Source: Burkholderia oklahomensis C6786 (GTDB taxonomy: Bacteria; Pseudomonadota; Gammaproteobacteria; Burkholderiales; Burkholderiaceae). Taken from it: a DNA stretch of 64,000 nt. Numbering within the stretch: the first letter of the stretch is position 1; each line of letters opens with the position of its first letter. Location of the stretch: assembly GCF_000959365.1 (NCBI RefSeq), contig NZ_CP009556.1, positions 1,426,001 through 1,490,000 on the forward strand, in the 5' to 3' direction. A model generated the notes under the pieces. The model was not told where the DNA came from. It saw nothing but the letters and a program-made list of their open reading frames with translations, and made no database searches. Shown here one piece after another: positions 18,275-27,326 of the stretch. The position numbers were made by a program, and so were the translations under genes.

Positions 18275-18736
18275 ATGCGTACGCGAGTGGACGTGTGGGA
18301 GATGCTCGACAACAGCCGCTTCGGCGCGCATCAATGGGCGATCGTCGCGCTGTGCGCGGCGCGCCTCGTGATGGACGGATTCGACGTGCAGGCGATGGGA
18401 TACGTCGCGCCGGTCGCGATCCGGGAATGGGGGATCGCGAAGGAGACGTTGTCGCCCGGGTTCGGCGCCGGATTGTTCGGGATGCTGATCGGGTCGCTCG
18501 TGTTCAGCGCACTCGCCGACAAGATCGGCCGGCGTCCGGTGCTGATCGGCGCGACGCTGTTCTTTTCCGTCTGCGTGATCGCGGCCGGCTTCGCGCAGTC
18601 GATCGCTCAACGGATCGGCGGGCGCTTCGCGGCCGGCCTCGGGCTCGGCTGCATCATGCCGAATGCGATGGCGCTCGCCGGAGAATACGGCCCGCGGCGC
18701 ATTCGCGTGTCGTTGATGAGGATCGTGTCGTGCGGT
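18275..18736 (+). pseudogene. Truncated MFS aromatic acid:H+ symporter (AAHS-like), N-terminal part
   Basis: The start ATG has a GAGGAG site. The first ~150 residues are a normal AAHS N-terminus (LVMDGFDVQAMGYVAPV, then SALADKIGRRPVLIGA and GLGLGCIMPNAMALAGEYGPRRIRVSLM). The reading then turns into arginine-rich non-family sequence after MRIVSCG and ends at 18877. Eight or more membrane segments are missing. This looks like a deletion of the 3' two-thirds, not a sequencing frameshift, because no continuation is found downstream. Confidence 0.8.
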
Positions 18737-19359
18737 CGCGAGCGACTGACGCGGAGCCTGCGGCAGGTGTCGCGAAGACCCGGTCACGGGGCTGGCCGGG
18801 GTTGCGATGTCGATGCGCTCGCGGGGCGCGAACGGCTCGCGACGAACGGCGGGCGCGATGGCCGCACGTCGCGGTGAATTCCGGCCGGCCGATCGTGCGT
18901 GCGTCGTCGGAGCGCGACGCGCGCAAGCGCATGCAGGTTTGTTGCATCCCGGCCTGGCCAAAGCGGCTCGCACGTCCTAATTTAAAAGTGCGCATCGAAT
19001 CGCCGCGCGGCGCGACGTTCATCGCTGTCGGAACGGGATGCGGAAAGCCGCGACGTAAGCAGCCGGAAGACGCGGTGACCGGTTGCCGAGATCGCGTGCG
19101 GACGGGCCGGCTTCGCATGACCGGGTGCGAAGGCATCGTTGCGGAGAAATCGAAAGCGACGGGCGAATCCGACGGGAATGCCGAACCGAATTGATGCTGC
19201 GATGGAAACAGACAGGTGACTTCGGACGCGGCGCGCGACGCGCTCGACGCGAGAATCCGGAGCCGACATCACATTTGATCCACCCACGGATGCACCAAGC
19301 GACAAAGCGTCTTTCCGACAGAACGCTCGCATCCGTATAACCAGCCGAGGAGAACCGCG
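18737..19359. other. Gap after the broken permease
   Basis: About 620 GC-rich bases without a supportable gene. Open frames here are long only because of GC bias. The promoter of the patatin gene should lie near 19280-19340; a GAGGAG ribosome binding site is at about 19348. Confidence 0.35.
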
Positions 19360-20361
19360 ATGGCCTTCAAGATTCTCAGTTGCGACGGTGGCGGCATCAG
19401 GGGGTTGATCACCGCGTTGCTCATCCAGGATCTCGATCGGCGCAGCGGGATCATCGCGAAGGCGGACGGCTTCGCCGGCACGTCGACGGGAGGCTTGCTG
19501 TCGCTGGCGCTCGCGCGCGGCGTGCCGATTTCGCAAGTCGTCGACATCTACAGGAATCGTGGCGCGGAGATATTTCGGGAAAACCGGGTGTGGCTCGAGC
19601 AGAAGGCCGTAATCGAAACGGGCACCGCGACCTTCGCCGCGTTGGCCGGGCCGGGCTTCTTGGCGTGCCAGTACGTCAACACGGGGCTCAAGCGCATCGC
19701 GCAGGAACTGCTCGGCGGCGGCGATCTGACCGAGCTGCGTCGGCTGATCGTCGTCAATTCGGCGCGCTTGTGGGATCCGGACATGCAAAGCTGGTCCGCT
19801 TGCACGTTCTCGAACGCGAGCGGCAATGCGTATCGCCATGTCGGTCTCGTCGACGCGGCGCTCGCGACGTCGGCCGCGCCGTCCTATTTCCCGCCGTACG
19901 AAGTGCCTTCGCTCGGCTACTTCGCGGACGGCGGCGTGTTCGCGAACAATCCGTCGATGACCGCCGTCTCCGAGGCGCTGGCGAGCGGCCTCGGAGGCAA
20001 TCTCGGAAACATGCGGGTGCTGTCGCTCGGCACCGGCGTCAGCCGGGCGGGCATCCGTCCGGACGCAGTCGGCGATCCGCTCGGATGGGGCGTGACGACC
20101 TGGTTCTGGCCGTTCGAGCGCAATGACGTGCCGGCCTCCGCGTTGCTCGGATTGACGTTCGACGCGACAGCGATGCTGGCGACGCAGCAAGCACAGCAAT
20201 TGCTGGGCGGATGCTACCAGCGCGGCAATTTCGTGCTCGGCGAAACTGTCGAGCTCGACGACTGGCGCAAGGCGCCCTTGCTGGAGAGCGAAACCGTCGC
20301 GTACATGAACACCCCCGAATGGGAGAGCATTCGCCAGTGGGTGGACGCGAATTGGCGCTGA
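19360..20361 (+). CDS. Patatin-like phospholipase
   Basis: 333 residues covering one patatin domain. The oxyanion loop is DGGGIRG (residues 9-15), nucleophile Ser42 is in GTSTG and the catalytic Asp190 is in ADGG. It is expected to be a serine/aspartate-dyad acyl hydrolase releasing fatty acids from phospholipids. No signal peptide is seen. Its size and motif spacing are similar to bacterial patatins used as phage-defence effectors (CapV type) or as secreted effectors. No cyclase, sensor or T6SS gene is adjacent, so neither role is supported here. It stands alone between two gaps. Confidence 0.88.
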   Translation: MAFKILSCDGGGIRGLITALLIQDLDRRSGIIAKADGFAGTSTGGLLSLALARGVPISQVVDIYRNRGAEIFRENRVWLEQKAVIETGTATFAALAGPGFLACQYVNTGLKRIAQELLGGGDLTELRRLIVVNSARLWDPDMQSWSACTFSNASGNAYRHVGLVDAALATSAAPSYFPPYEVPSLGYFADGGVFANNPSMTAVSEALASGLGGNLGNMRVLSLGTGVSRAGIRPDAVGDPLGWGVTTWFWPFERNDVPASALLGLTFDATAMLATQQAQQLLGGCYQRGNFVLGETVELDDWRKAPLLESETVAYMNTPEWESIRQWVDANWR

Positions 20362-20648
20362 CGGCATGCGTGGCACGCGGCTTCGATCGCCGATTGCCCG
20401 CATCGTCGGCGGACGTGGTTTTCCGCCGCCGATCCGGCAAGCCGAAGGAACGGCGGGGCGCGCGCTGCCGCCGCGTTGCCCGACCGCGCTCGGACGAAGC
20501 GGCCGTCGCCCGACTGTCGCCCGGCCGGGCCGCAAGACCGACCGGCATGCGCCGCATGCTTGCGTTGAAGGCGGATGCGGCGACGGTCGCGCGCAATCCG
20601 CTCGCTGTCCGCGTCATGTGACGGGAGCCGAGCCGCGCAAACTCGCCG

Positions 20649-21272
20649 TCAAGCCTTGCTCAGCAGCGCCGCGACCGTCTCGGGGGAGGGCAGCTCGTAA
20701 GTCCGCCAGACCAGCGCGCCGCGCCGATCGATCACCTGCGCCTGCGTGCCGTGATTGTCGAGCCCGGTGCGGCCGCCGCCGAAGAACGCCTGCAGCGCAT
20801 CGACGTCCTTCAGCTCGGGCGCGGCGGCGACCCAGCCCGGACGTGCGTCGAAGCGGGCGAGCCACGCGCGCATCCGCTGCGGCGTGTCCTCGAGCGGGCT
20901 GATGCTGAGCGACAGCAACTGGACGTCCGGCTTCGGGTGCGGGCCGAGCAGCGCCTGCACGCGCCGGAATACGACGCCCTGGATCGGACACGTCGACGAG
21001 CAGCCCGTGTAGAACAATTGCAGCGCCGTGACGCGGCCGTCGAGCAGCGCGCGCAGACGGGTCGTGCGACCGTCCGCGGTGCGCACCGGCACGTCCGGCA
21101 CCGGCGCGGGCGGCGTGATCAGGCCGCCGTGATAGCCGCCCGGCGCGGCCGGGGCCTGCGCGCGCTGGGCCGCGGCCAGGGCCGGTAGCGCCGACAGCGC
21201 GGGCAGCGCCGCTGCGCCGAGCGCGGCGGCCAGCAGCACGCGCCGCCGTGTGCGAATCTCATTTCCGCCCAT
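20649..21272 (-). CDS. SCO1/SenC-family copper chaperone-like protein
   Basis: 207 residues. The N-terminus has a twin-arginine-like or Sec signal (RTRRRVLLAAALGAAALPALS). The thioredoxin-fold SCO domain has the copper-binding motif CSSTCP. SCO proteins deliver copper to cuproenzymes in the periplasm or act as thiol-disulfide reductases. The gene overlaps the end of the cytochrome c gene by 14 bases and is third in an operon behind a copper-radical oxidase, so it probably loads that enzyme. Confidence 0.87.
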   Translation of the reverse strand: MGGNEIRTRRRVLLAAALGAAALPALSALPALAAAQRAQAPAAPGGYHGGLITPPAPVPDVPVRTADGRTTRLRALLDGRVTALQLFYTGCSSTCPIQGVVFRRVQALLGPHPKPDVQLLSLSISPLEDTPQRMRAWLARFDARPGWVAAAPELKDVDALQAFFGGGRTGLDNHGTQAQVIDRRGALVWRTYELPSPETVAALLSKA

Positions 21273-21738
21273 GCGGATCCTCGTTCAGAAAGCGCCAAAG
21301 CGCGGAGCAATCGCGCTCGCTCAAGCGGTAACGCGGCATTTCGACATTGATCATCACGTAGGTCGGATCGAGCCCGGTGCGCAGCAGCGCGCAGAACGCG
21401 TCCCGGTCGTAGCGGCTCGGCGGACCGCCGCGCCGGCTCTGCAGATCGGCGAGCCACGTGCGCGTGAGGCGCGGCGCGGTCGAATTCGGCACCGTGGCGC
21501 CCGCGCCCGCCGCGTGACAATTCGCGCAGCGCACGACCGGCGCGGGCAGCTCGCCGGGATGCGTCGGCAAGCGTCCGTGCAACGGCGCGGCGCCCGTGAA
21601 CAGCGCGAGGCCGCGCGCCGCGCCGTCGTCCGCGCGCGCCGCGTGGCCCGGCCGAACGAGCGCGAGCGCCAGTGCCAGTGCCAGCGTCAGCCCGGCGAGC
21701 GATGCGCGGCGCATGGCGCATGCGCGTCGCATCGTCAT
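21259..21738 (-). CDS. Periplasmic c-type cytochrome, single heme
   Basis: 159 residues. The signal peptide (LAGLTLALALALALVRPGHAARA) is followed by one heme-binding motif CANCH at residues 71-75. A Met near VEMPRYRLSERD may be the sixth ligand. The start ATG overlaps the TGA of the upstream oxidase gene (ATGA), indicating tight translational coupling. It likely passes electrons between the copper oxidase system and the respiratory chain; this role is an inference from the operon. Confidence 0.85.
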   Translation of the reverse strand: MTMRRACAMRRASLAGLTLALALALALVRPGHAARADDGAARGLALFTGAAPLHGRLPTHPGELPAPVVRCANCHAAGAGATVPNSTAPRLTRTWLADLQSRRGGPPSRYDRDAFCALLRTGLDPTYVMINVEMPRYRLSERDCSALWRFLNEDPHGRK

Positions 21739-24155
21739 GAGATCCGAATCGATGTCGACACGCTCGGCACGCCCTGCGCGTTCAGCGCGAACAGCATGTA
21801 GTAGCCGGGCAGGACGACGCCCGCATCGGCGGGAATCGCGAGCCGGTAATCCGTGCCGCCGGACGACGTCATCGCGAGCGGTATGCGTCGCTGGTCGTTG
21901 TTCGTCGTATGCGTGACGGATGCGAGGCGCATCAGCACGAACGACGTCACCGGCCCCTGCGTCGACACGCCGATCGACGCGCCGCGGGCCGCCGACGCCG
22001 GCGCGGACACGATCACGGGACGCTGCGCCGGCGCGCCGTCCGCGTTGAGCAGGTACGGCGGCGTCAGGATCTCCGCGTTCAGGTGATTCATCGCGCAACC
22101 GGCGCCGCACTGACCGCCGCCGCCCGCGAATACGCGGCCGTCCGGCATCAGGATCGCCGTGCTGTGATAGGTGCGCGGCGTCTGCATCGGCTTCAGCAGA
22201 TTGAAGCGCTGCGTCGTCGGATCCCAGATTTCCGGGACCATGATCGCGGTCGTGTCGGTGAAGGGCATGGGCACGCTCTGGCCGCCGATCAACACGACGC
22301 TGCCGTTCGGCAAGATCACGCTGTTCGCGAACGCACGCTGATAGGTCATGCCGTTCAGGCGCTGCACCGACACCGGCTGATTCGGCCCGCGCGTGATGTC
22401 GATCTGGTAGACCGAGTTCGACGCGTAGGTCGTGATGCTGCCGTTCTGCTGATACGACTTCGCGCCGCCCGCCTTCAGGATCTTGCCGACGTCGTACAGC
22501 GACGCGGTGCCGTTGATGCTGAAGGGATCGACGCCGCGCGTGCCGGCCGACTGGATCGAGCCGCCGCCCGCCGTCGAGATCCAGTTCATCTGCGAGCTCG
22601 GCCCCGCATGGAACACCGCGCCGTTGCCTTGCGCGAACAGCCACAGGTGGTTGTCGCCGCGATAGATCCCCTGCGGATCCGGGCCGACGACGTTCGTCTC
22701 GGGCACGCCGGGCAGCACCGTCCACGCGCCGCCGTTCGTCCACACCTCGGCGCTCTTGCCGCCCTGGCCGCCGCTCCACGAGCCGCCGAGCGTCAGCACC
22801 GAGCCGTTCGACAGCAGCGTGTCGCCTTGATAGCCGCGCGGAATGTTCATCGCCGCCGCCGCGCTCCACGTGTTGCTCGTCCAGTCGTAGAGCGTCGTCT
22901 TCGGGCTGCTGTCGCCGCCGTTCACGAGCAGCCGGCCGTCGGGCAGCATCGCGGTGCCGGGGCAGAACATGTCCGAGCCGGCCGATGTCTCGACATATTG
23001 CGTCGCCTGATTCGTCGCCGGATCGAACACGGCGGTCAGCGTCTGCGTCGTCTTGCCGCCGACGTCGTTCTGGAAGCTGAACTGCTGATCCGCGGACCAC
23101 ATCACGAGCTTGCCGTTCGGCGTGTTCGCGATGCCGATCGGATTGACGGGCAGCGGAATCACCGGGCTCCACGCGGACGGCAGCGTGACCGGGAACGACC
23201 GCGGCAGGCTGAGCGAGAACTGGTCGTTGAGCGCGTTCGCGTCCTGGCACGGATACTGGATGAGCTGCGCGCCCGGCGACAGCGAGCCGCCGCTCACGTT
23301 CAGGCACATGCCGCTTGCGACCGAGACGAGGCGGTACTTCGAGCCGACCGGAACGATCGTCCATTGGTCGTTGGTCTGCGTGTCGCCCTGGCACGGGTAC
23401 TGGATGATCGGCGCGCCGCTCGTACGGCTTGCGCCGGACACGTTCAGGCATTGCCCGGTGCTTTGCGACACGACGTGATAGCCGCTGCCCGCCGGCAGCA
23501 GCGACCAGCTCGTGCCGCCCTGATTCGAGCACGTGCCCTGCACGATCGATGCGGCGACGGCCGTCGAATTGCCGCTGACGGTCACGCAGAGATTGCTGTT
23601 CGCCGCCGCGACGTTGGTGAACGTCACGACCGGCAGGTACAGGTTGAATTGATCGTTGAGCGTGCCGGCGCCCTGGCATGGGTACTGGATCAGCGCCGCG
23701 CCGCCCGTGCGGGATGCGCCGCTGACGTTCGCGCACATGCCGCTCGACGCGGACACGATCCGATAGCTCGAGCCGGCCGCGACGATCGTCCATTGATCGT
23801 TGGTCAGGCTGCTGTCCTGGCAAGCGTACTGGATCAGCTGCGTGCCGCTTGCGAGCGAGCCGCCGGGCACGTTCAGGCACAGGCCGCTGCCTTGCAGCAC
23901 GATGTGATAGCGGTTGCCGACGGGGACGAACGACCATGTCGTATTGCTTTGGCCGGAACACGACGTCTGAACGACACCCGCGCCCGACGCGGTCGAGTTG
24001 CCGGCGGTCGACACGCACAGCCCGCTGTCCGCGCCGACGATGTCCGAATAGGAGGCCGTGACGGCCGCCGCCGCGCCCTGCGGCAGCAATGCGCCGGCGA
24101 GCAAAATGCCAAGCCAGCATTGCGCGTGCCGCCACGCGAATCGAAAAAAAAGCAT
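21735..24155 (-). CDS. Secreted galactose/glyoxal-oxidase-like copper-radical oxidase with ricin-type lectin repeats
   Basis: 806 residues. After a signal peptide come ricin-B-like beta-trefoil repeats (residues ~35-320) with recurring NDQWTIV and LCLNV/MCANVSG elements. A kelch-type glyoxal oxidase domain and a C-terminal DUF1929 early-set domain follow. The copper-radical residues known from Fusarium galactose oxidase are all visible: Cys in DMFCPGTAMLPDG, Tyr in PRGYQGDTLLSNG, Tyr-His in TYHSTAILMPDGRVF and His in VTHTTNNDQRRIPL. It should oxidise primary alcohols or aldehydes to give H2O2 outside the cytoplasm, with the lectin part binding glycans. It is the first gene of an operon with cytochrome c and SCO1. 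The actual substrate is unknown. Confidence 0.9.
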   Translation of the reverse strand: MLFFRFAWRHAQCWLGILLAGALLPQGAAAAVTASYSDIVGADSGLCVSTAGNSTASGAGVVQTSCSGQSNTTWSFVPVGNRYHIVLQGSGLCLNVPGGSLASGTQLIQYACQDSSLTNDQWTIVAAGSSYRIVSASSGMCANVSGASRTGGAALIQYPCQGAGTLNDQFNLYLPVVTFTNVAAANSNLCVTVSGNSTAVAASIVQGTCSNQGGTSWSLLPAGSGYHVVSQSTGQCLNVSGASRTSGAPIIQYPCQGDTQTNDQWTIVPVGSKYRLVSVASGMCLNVSGGSLSPGAQLIQYPCQDANALNDQFSLSLPRSFPVTLPSAWSPVIPLPVNPIGIANTPNGKLVMWSADQQFSFQNDVGGKTTQTLTAVFDPATNQATQYVETSAGSDMFCPGTAMLPDGRLLVNGGDSSPKTTLYDWTSNTWSAAAAMNIPRGYQGDTLLSNGSVLTLGGSWSGGQGGKSAEVWTNGGAWTVLPGVPETNVVGPDPQGIYRGDNHLWLFAQGNGAVFHAGPSSQMNWISTAGGGSIQSAGTRGVDPFSINGTASLYDVGKILKAGGAKSYQQNGSITTYASNSVYQIDITRGPNQPVSVQRLNGMTYQRAFANSVILPNGSVVLIGGQSVPMPFTDTTAIMVPEIWDPTTQRFNLLKPMQTPRTYHSTAILMPDGRVFAGGGGQCGAGCAMNHLNAEILTPPYLLNADGAPAQRPVIVSAPASAARGASIGVSTQGPVTSFVLMRLASVTHTTNNDQRRIPLAMTSSGGTDYRLAIPADAGVVLPGYYMLFALNAQGVPSVSTSIRIS

Positions 24156-24640
24156 CTCCAGCCTCGATATCGATATATGGTTTTTCCAAGCGCCCGTATT
24201 AATAAGCGGCTCAATTGAAATCGACTGTTCGGAACATGACCGAATTGCAGGCGGTTTCGGCCGGCCGCCGCTCGGGTTTGGCGAGATCGTTCTCGATGCG
24301 GCGGCTGTCGGTTCGGACGTGGAGCGGGCAGTCTTCCGGCTTCATCGCCGAGGGCTGCCGGGCCGGGAGCCACGGGCGGGCGCGCGTGTGGCGAGCCGGC
24401 CGAGATCGGCTGGCGAAGAGCGGCGGGTCTCATTCGAATCGATGCGGATCGATGCGGATCGGGATCGGCGAATCCAGGCGTTAAATACTTATTTAAGAAA
24501 TTCCGCTGAAATCGGAGATGTTCGATATCGGTGATTGGGCGTGGCTTCGAGTTTTTGATGCTTCCCGCGTTTTCCCTACTATGCGAACGGCTCGCTTCGC
24601 CGATATCCAGGAAAAAAGAGCGATCGGGAGTGAGGGCACC
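24156..24640. promoter_or_regulatory. Divergent promoter region, oxidase operon versus signalling operon
   Basis: 485 bases between two divergent operons with no supportable gene. It includes AT-rich patches near 24160-24200 and 24480-24510 that could hold the two promoters. A short direct repeat CGATGCGGAT occurs near 24438. No named operator recognised. Confidence 0.4.
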
Positions 24641-26071
24641 ATGAACGAGCGAGCGAAAGCAGGCAATCCTTCGATATCGACAGAGCGCAGCGAGCCCGCC
24701 GGGGAGGACGAGGCACGACCGACGCAAGCGGCGAGCGGCGCGCACGCCGACGCGCCGGTCGTGCTGCTCGTCGACGACGAGCCGAGCGTGTTGTCGTCGC
24801 TGAAGCGGCTGCTTCGGCCGAAGCGCTATCGCGTGCTGACCGCCGAAAGCGGCGAAGCCGCCCTTGACGTGCTGGCGGCGAACGCGGTCGATCTGATCGT
24901 CTCCGACATGCGGATGCCGAGCATGAGCGGCGCGGAATTGCTCGCGCGGGCGCGCGAGCGTCGTCCCGACACGATGCGCATCCTGCTGACCGGCTATTCG
25001 GAAATCGATTCGGCGGTGCGCGCGATCAACGAAGCCGCGATCTATCGCTACCTGACGAAGCCCTGGGACGATCACGATCTGCTGCTGACCGTCGAGCAGG
25101 CGATCGAGCAGCAGCATCTGCGCGGGGAAGCCGCGCGGCTCGACGCGCTTTTGCGCGCGCAGAACGACGCATTGCGCGCGTTCAATGCGGGGCTCGAAGC
25201 GCAGGTGCAGGCGCGCACCGAAGAAGTCCGCCAGACGATGCTGTTCCTCGAAGACGCGCAACGCGACCTGAAGCACGACTTCGCCGCGATGGCTCAGGTG
25301 TGCGCGAACATGATCGAGCTGCGCTGCGGCGCGCTCGGCGGCGAATCGCGGCGCGTCGGCGAAGCCGCGCGCAACCTGGCGCTCGCGCTCGACATGAGCG
25401 GCTGGCAGGCGCAGGAGCTGTTCTTCGCGGGCCTGCTGCACGGAATCGGCAAGCTGTCGCTGCCGGACGAACTGCTGCGCAAGCCGCTCGACCGGATGAC
25501 GCCGGAAGAAAGCCGAACCCATTTCGAGCATCCGCTGCGCGCGCAGATGGTGCTCATGCCGGTCCAGCAACTGAGCCGCGTCGCGCACGTGATCCATCAT
25601 CAATACGAGCGGTTCGACGGCCGCGGCACGCCCGACGGACTCGCGGGCAACGAGATTCCGCTCGGCTCGCGCATCCTCGCCGTCGCGCGCGACTTCGAGG
25701 CGCTGTGCAGCGGCGGCATGTTCAAGCGGCCTTACACCGTGCAACAGGCGACGGCGGTGCTGGTCTCGCAGGCCGGTCTGCGCTACGACGCGCGGATCGT
25801 CGACCGGTTCGTCGCGCTGTCGAAGGAGCCGCCGGCGCTCGACCGGCAGGCGAGCGTGTCGCGGATCAGCGCGTCGCAGTTGAGGGAAGGAATGCGGCTC
25901 GCCGACGATCTTCGCAACAGCCGCGGCATCCTGCTGATGACCAAGGGAAGCGTCGTGTCTTCTCATCAGGCCGCGCAGGTGCGGCGTTTCGAAGCCGCCG
26001 AAACGGCGCCGTTCGCGATTCTCGTTCATGCGGCCGGCGGCGCGGAACGGTCGTGCGGCATGTTCGGTTGA
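24641..26071 (+). CDS. Response regulator with degenerate HD-GYP-like output domain
   Basis: 476 residues. The receiver domain (about 40-160) has the DDE pocket and the phospho-acceptor in LIVSDMRMPSMSG. A coiled-coil linker follows (about 170-225), then an RpfG-like HD-GYP domain. Key residues deviate: the HD pair reads HGIGK (LHGIGKLSLPDELL), the HHE region is HHQYERFDGRGTPDG, and the later AD is changed to ARDFEAL. Loss of the metal-binding Asp suggests it does not hydrolyse cyclic di-GMP and may only sense or bind. The start ATG at 24641 follows GAGTGAGGG. It forms a unit with the FIST and histidine kinase genes, probably a single phosphorelay. Confidence 0.87.
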   Translation: MNERAKAGNPSISTERSEPAGEDEARPTQAASGAHADAPVVLLVDDEPSVLSSLKRLLRPKRYRVLTAESGEAALDVLAANAVDLIVSDMRMPSMSGAELLARARERRPDTMRILLTGYSEIDSAVRAINEAAIYRYLTKPWDDHDLLLTVEQAIEQQHLRGEAARLDALLRAQNDALRAFNAGLEAQVQARTEEVRQTMLFLEDAQRDLKHDFAAMAQVCANMIELRCGALGGESRRVGEAARNLALALDMSGWQAQELFFAGLLHGIGKLSLPDELLRKPLDRMTPEESRTHFEHPLRAQMVLMPVQQLSRVAHVIHHQYERFDGRGTPDGLAGNEIPLGSRILAVARDFEALCSGGMFKRPYTVQQATAVLVSQAGLRYDARIVDRFVALSKEPPALDRQASVSRISASQLREGMRLADDLRNSRGILLMTKGSVVSSHQAAQVRRFEAAETAPFAILVHAAGGAERSCGMFG

Positions 26072-26165
26072 CGCATCGCAGCCGCGCGCCGCGGCGATCG
26101 ACGCAGGCGCGCGGCCACGGAGACATCGGTTCGTTCGAGGCCGTTTGACGAAGAGGAGACCTGTC

Positions 26166-27326
26166 GTGACCTTGTTGCCATCCGCGATTCCCGCGGTGCA
26201 TTCGACGCAGGCGGACGCGCGCGCCGCCGTGCGGGAAATTCATGCGGCGCTCGAAAGCTGCGACGCCGAACTGGTGTTGTTCTTCTGCTCGAGCCATTTC
26301 GATCTCGATGCGCTCGCGGACGAAATGCGCGAGCGGTTTCGCGACACGCGCGTGATCGGCTGCACGACCGCGGGCGAAATCGGACCGGCGGGCTACTGCA
26401 ACGACAGCCTCGTCGCAGTCGCGCTGCCGCGCGCGTCGTTCACCGTCGAGACCGCGCTGCTCGAGCATCTGCAGGCGTTCACGATCGCGCACGGTCAGGC
26501 CTGCGCGCTCGACGCGCTGCACGATCTGGAGCGACGCGCGCCGCGCGCGAACGGCGCGAATCCGTTCGCATTGCTGTTGATCGACGGGCTGTCGGTGCGC
26601 GAGGAGCCCGTCACGCGCACGCTGCAAAGCGCGCTCGGCGACATACCGCTCGTCGGCGGCTCGGCGGCCGACGATCTGCGCTTCGAGCGAACCGCGATCT
26701 TCTACGAAGGGCGCTTTCGTGACGATTGCGCGGCGCTGATCGTCGCATCGACCATGCTGCCGTTCCGCACGTTCAAGACCCAGCATTTCCGCTGTGGCGA
26801 CGAGCGGCTCGTCGTCACGCAAGCGGATGCGGAGCGCCGCACCGTCAGCGAGATCAACGGGTTGCCCGCCGCCGACGAATACGCGCGGCTGATCGGCGCG
26901 CGCGTCGAAGACCTCAGTCCCGGCCATTTCGCGGCGGCGCCCGTCGTCGTGCTGATCGACGGCACCGATTACGTGCGCTCGATCCAGAAGCTCAATCCCG
27001 ACGGCAGCCTGACGTTCTACTGCGCGATCGAAGAGGGCCTCGTGCTGCGCGTCGCGCGCGGGCTCGACCTCGTCGACAATCTGCAGGCGACGTTCCGCGG
27101 CCTGCGCGATGCGCTCGGCGAGCCGCAGCTCGTGCTCGCGTGGGATTGCATCCTGCGTCATCTCGAAATGATGCAGCAGGGCACGCGCGACACCGCCGCC
27201 CGGTTGCTGAAGGCGAATCGCGCGGTCGGCTTCAGCACCTATGGCGAACAGTACGGCGGCGTTCACGTGAACCAGACGCTGACGGGCATCGTCTTCAGTC
27301 ATCCGCCGGAGTCCGAACGTGCCTGA
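26166..27326 (+). CDS. FIST-domain sensory protein
   Basis: 386 residues from a GTG start at 26166 with AGGAGA upstream. The N-terminal FIST_N domain (LVLFFCSSHFDLDAL, then VIGCTTAGEIGPAGY, then PLVGGSAADDL) is followed by a FIST_C domain (about 235-375). FIST is a sensor domain thought to bind small ligands such as amino acids. No membrane segment is present, so it is cytoplasmic. It overlaps the downstream kinase gene by 8 bases, so it probably provides the input for that kinase. Confidence 0.88.
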   Translation: MTLLPSAIPAVHSTQADARAAVREIHAALESCDAELVLFFCSSHFDLDALADEMRERFRDTRVIGCTTAGEIGPAGYCNDSLVAVALPRASFTVETALLEHLQAFTIAHGQACALDALHDLERRAPRANGANPFALLLIDGLSVREEPVTRTLQSALGDIPLVGGSAADDLRFERTAIFYEGRFRDDCAALIVASTMLPFRTFKTQHFRCGDERLVVTQADAERRTVSEINGLPAADEYARLIGARVEDLSPGHFAAAPVVVLIDGTDYVRSIQKLNPDGSLTFYCAIEEGLVLRVARGLDLVDNLQATFRGLRDALGEPQLVLAWDCILRHLEMMQQGTRDTAARLLKANRAVGFSTYGEQYGGVHVNQTLTGIVFSHPPESERA

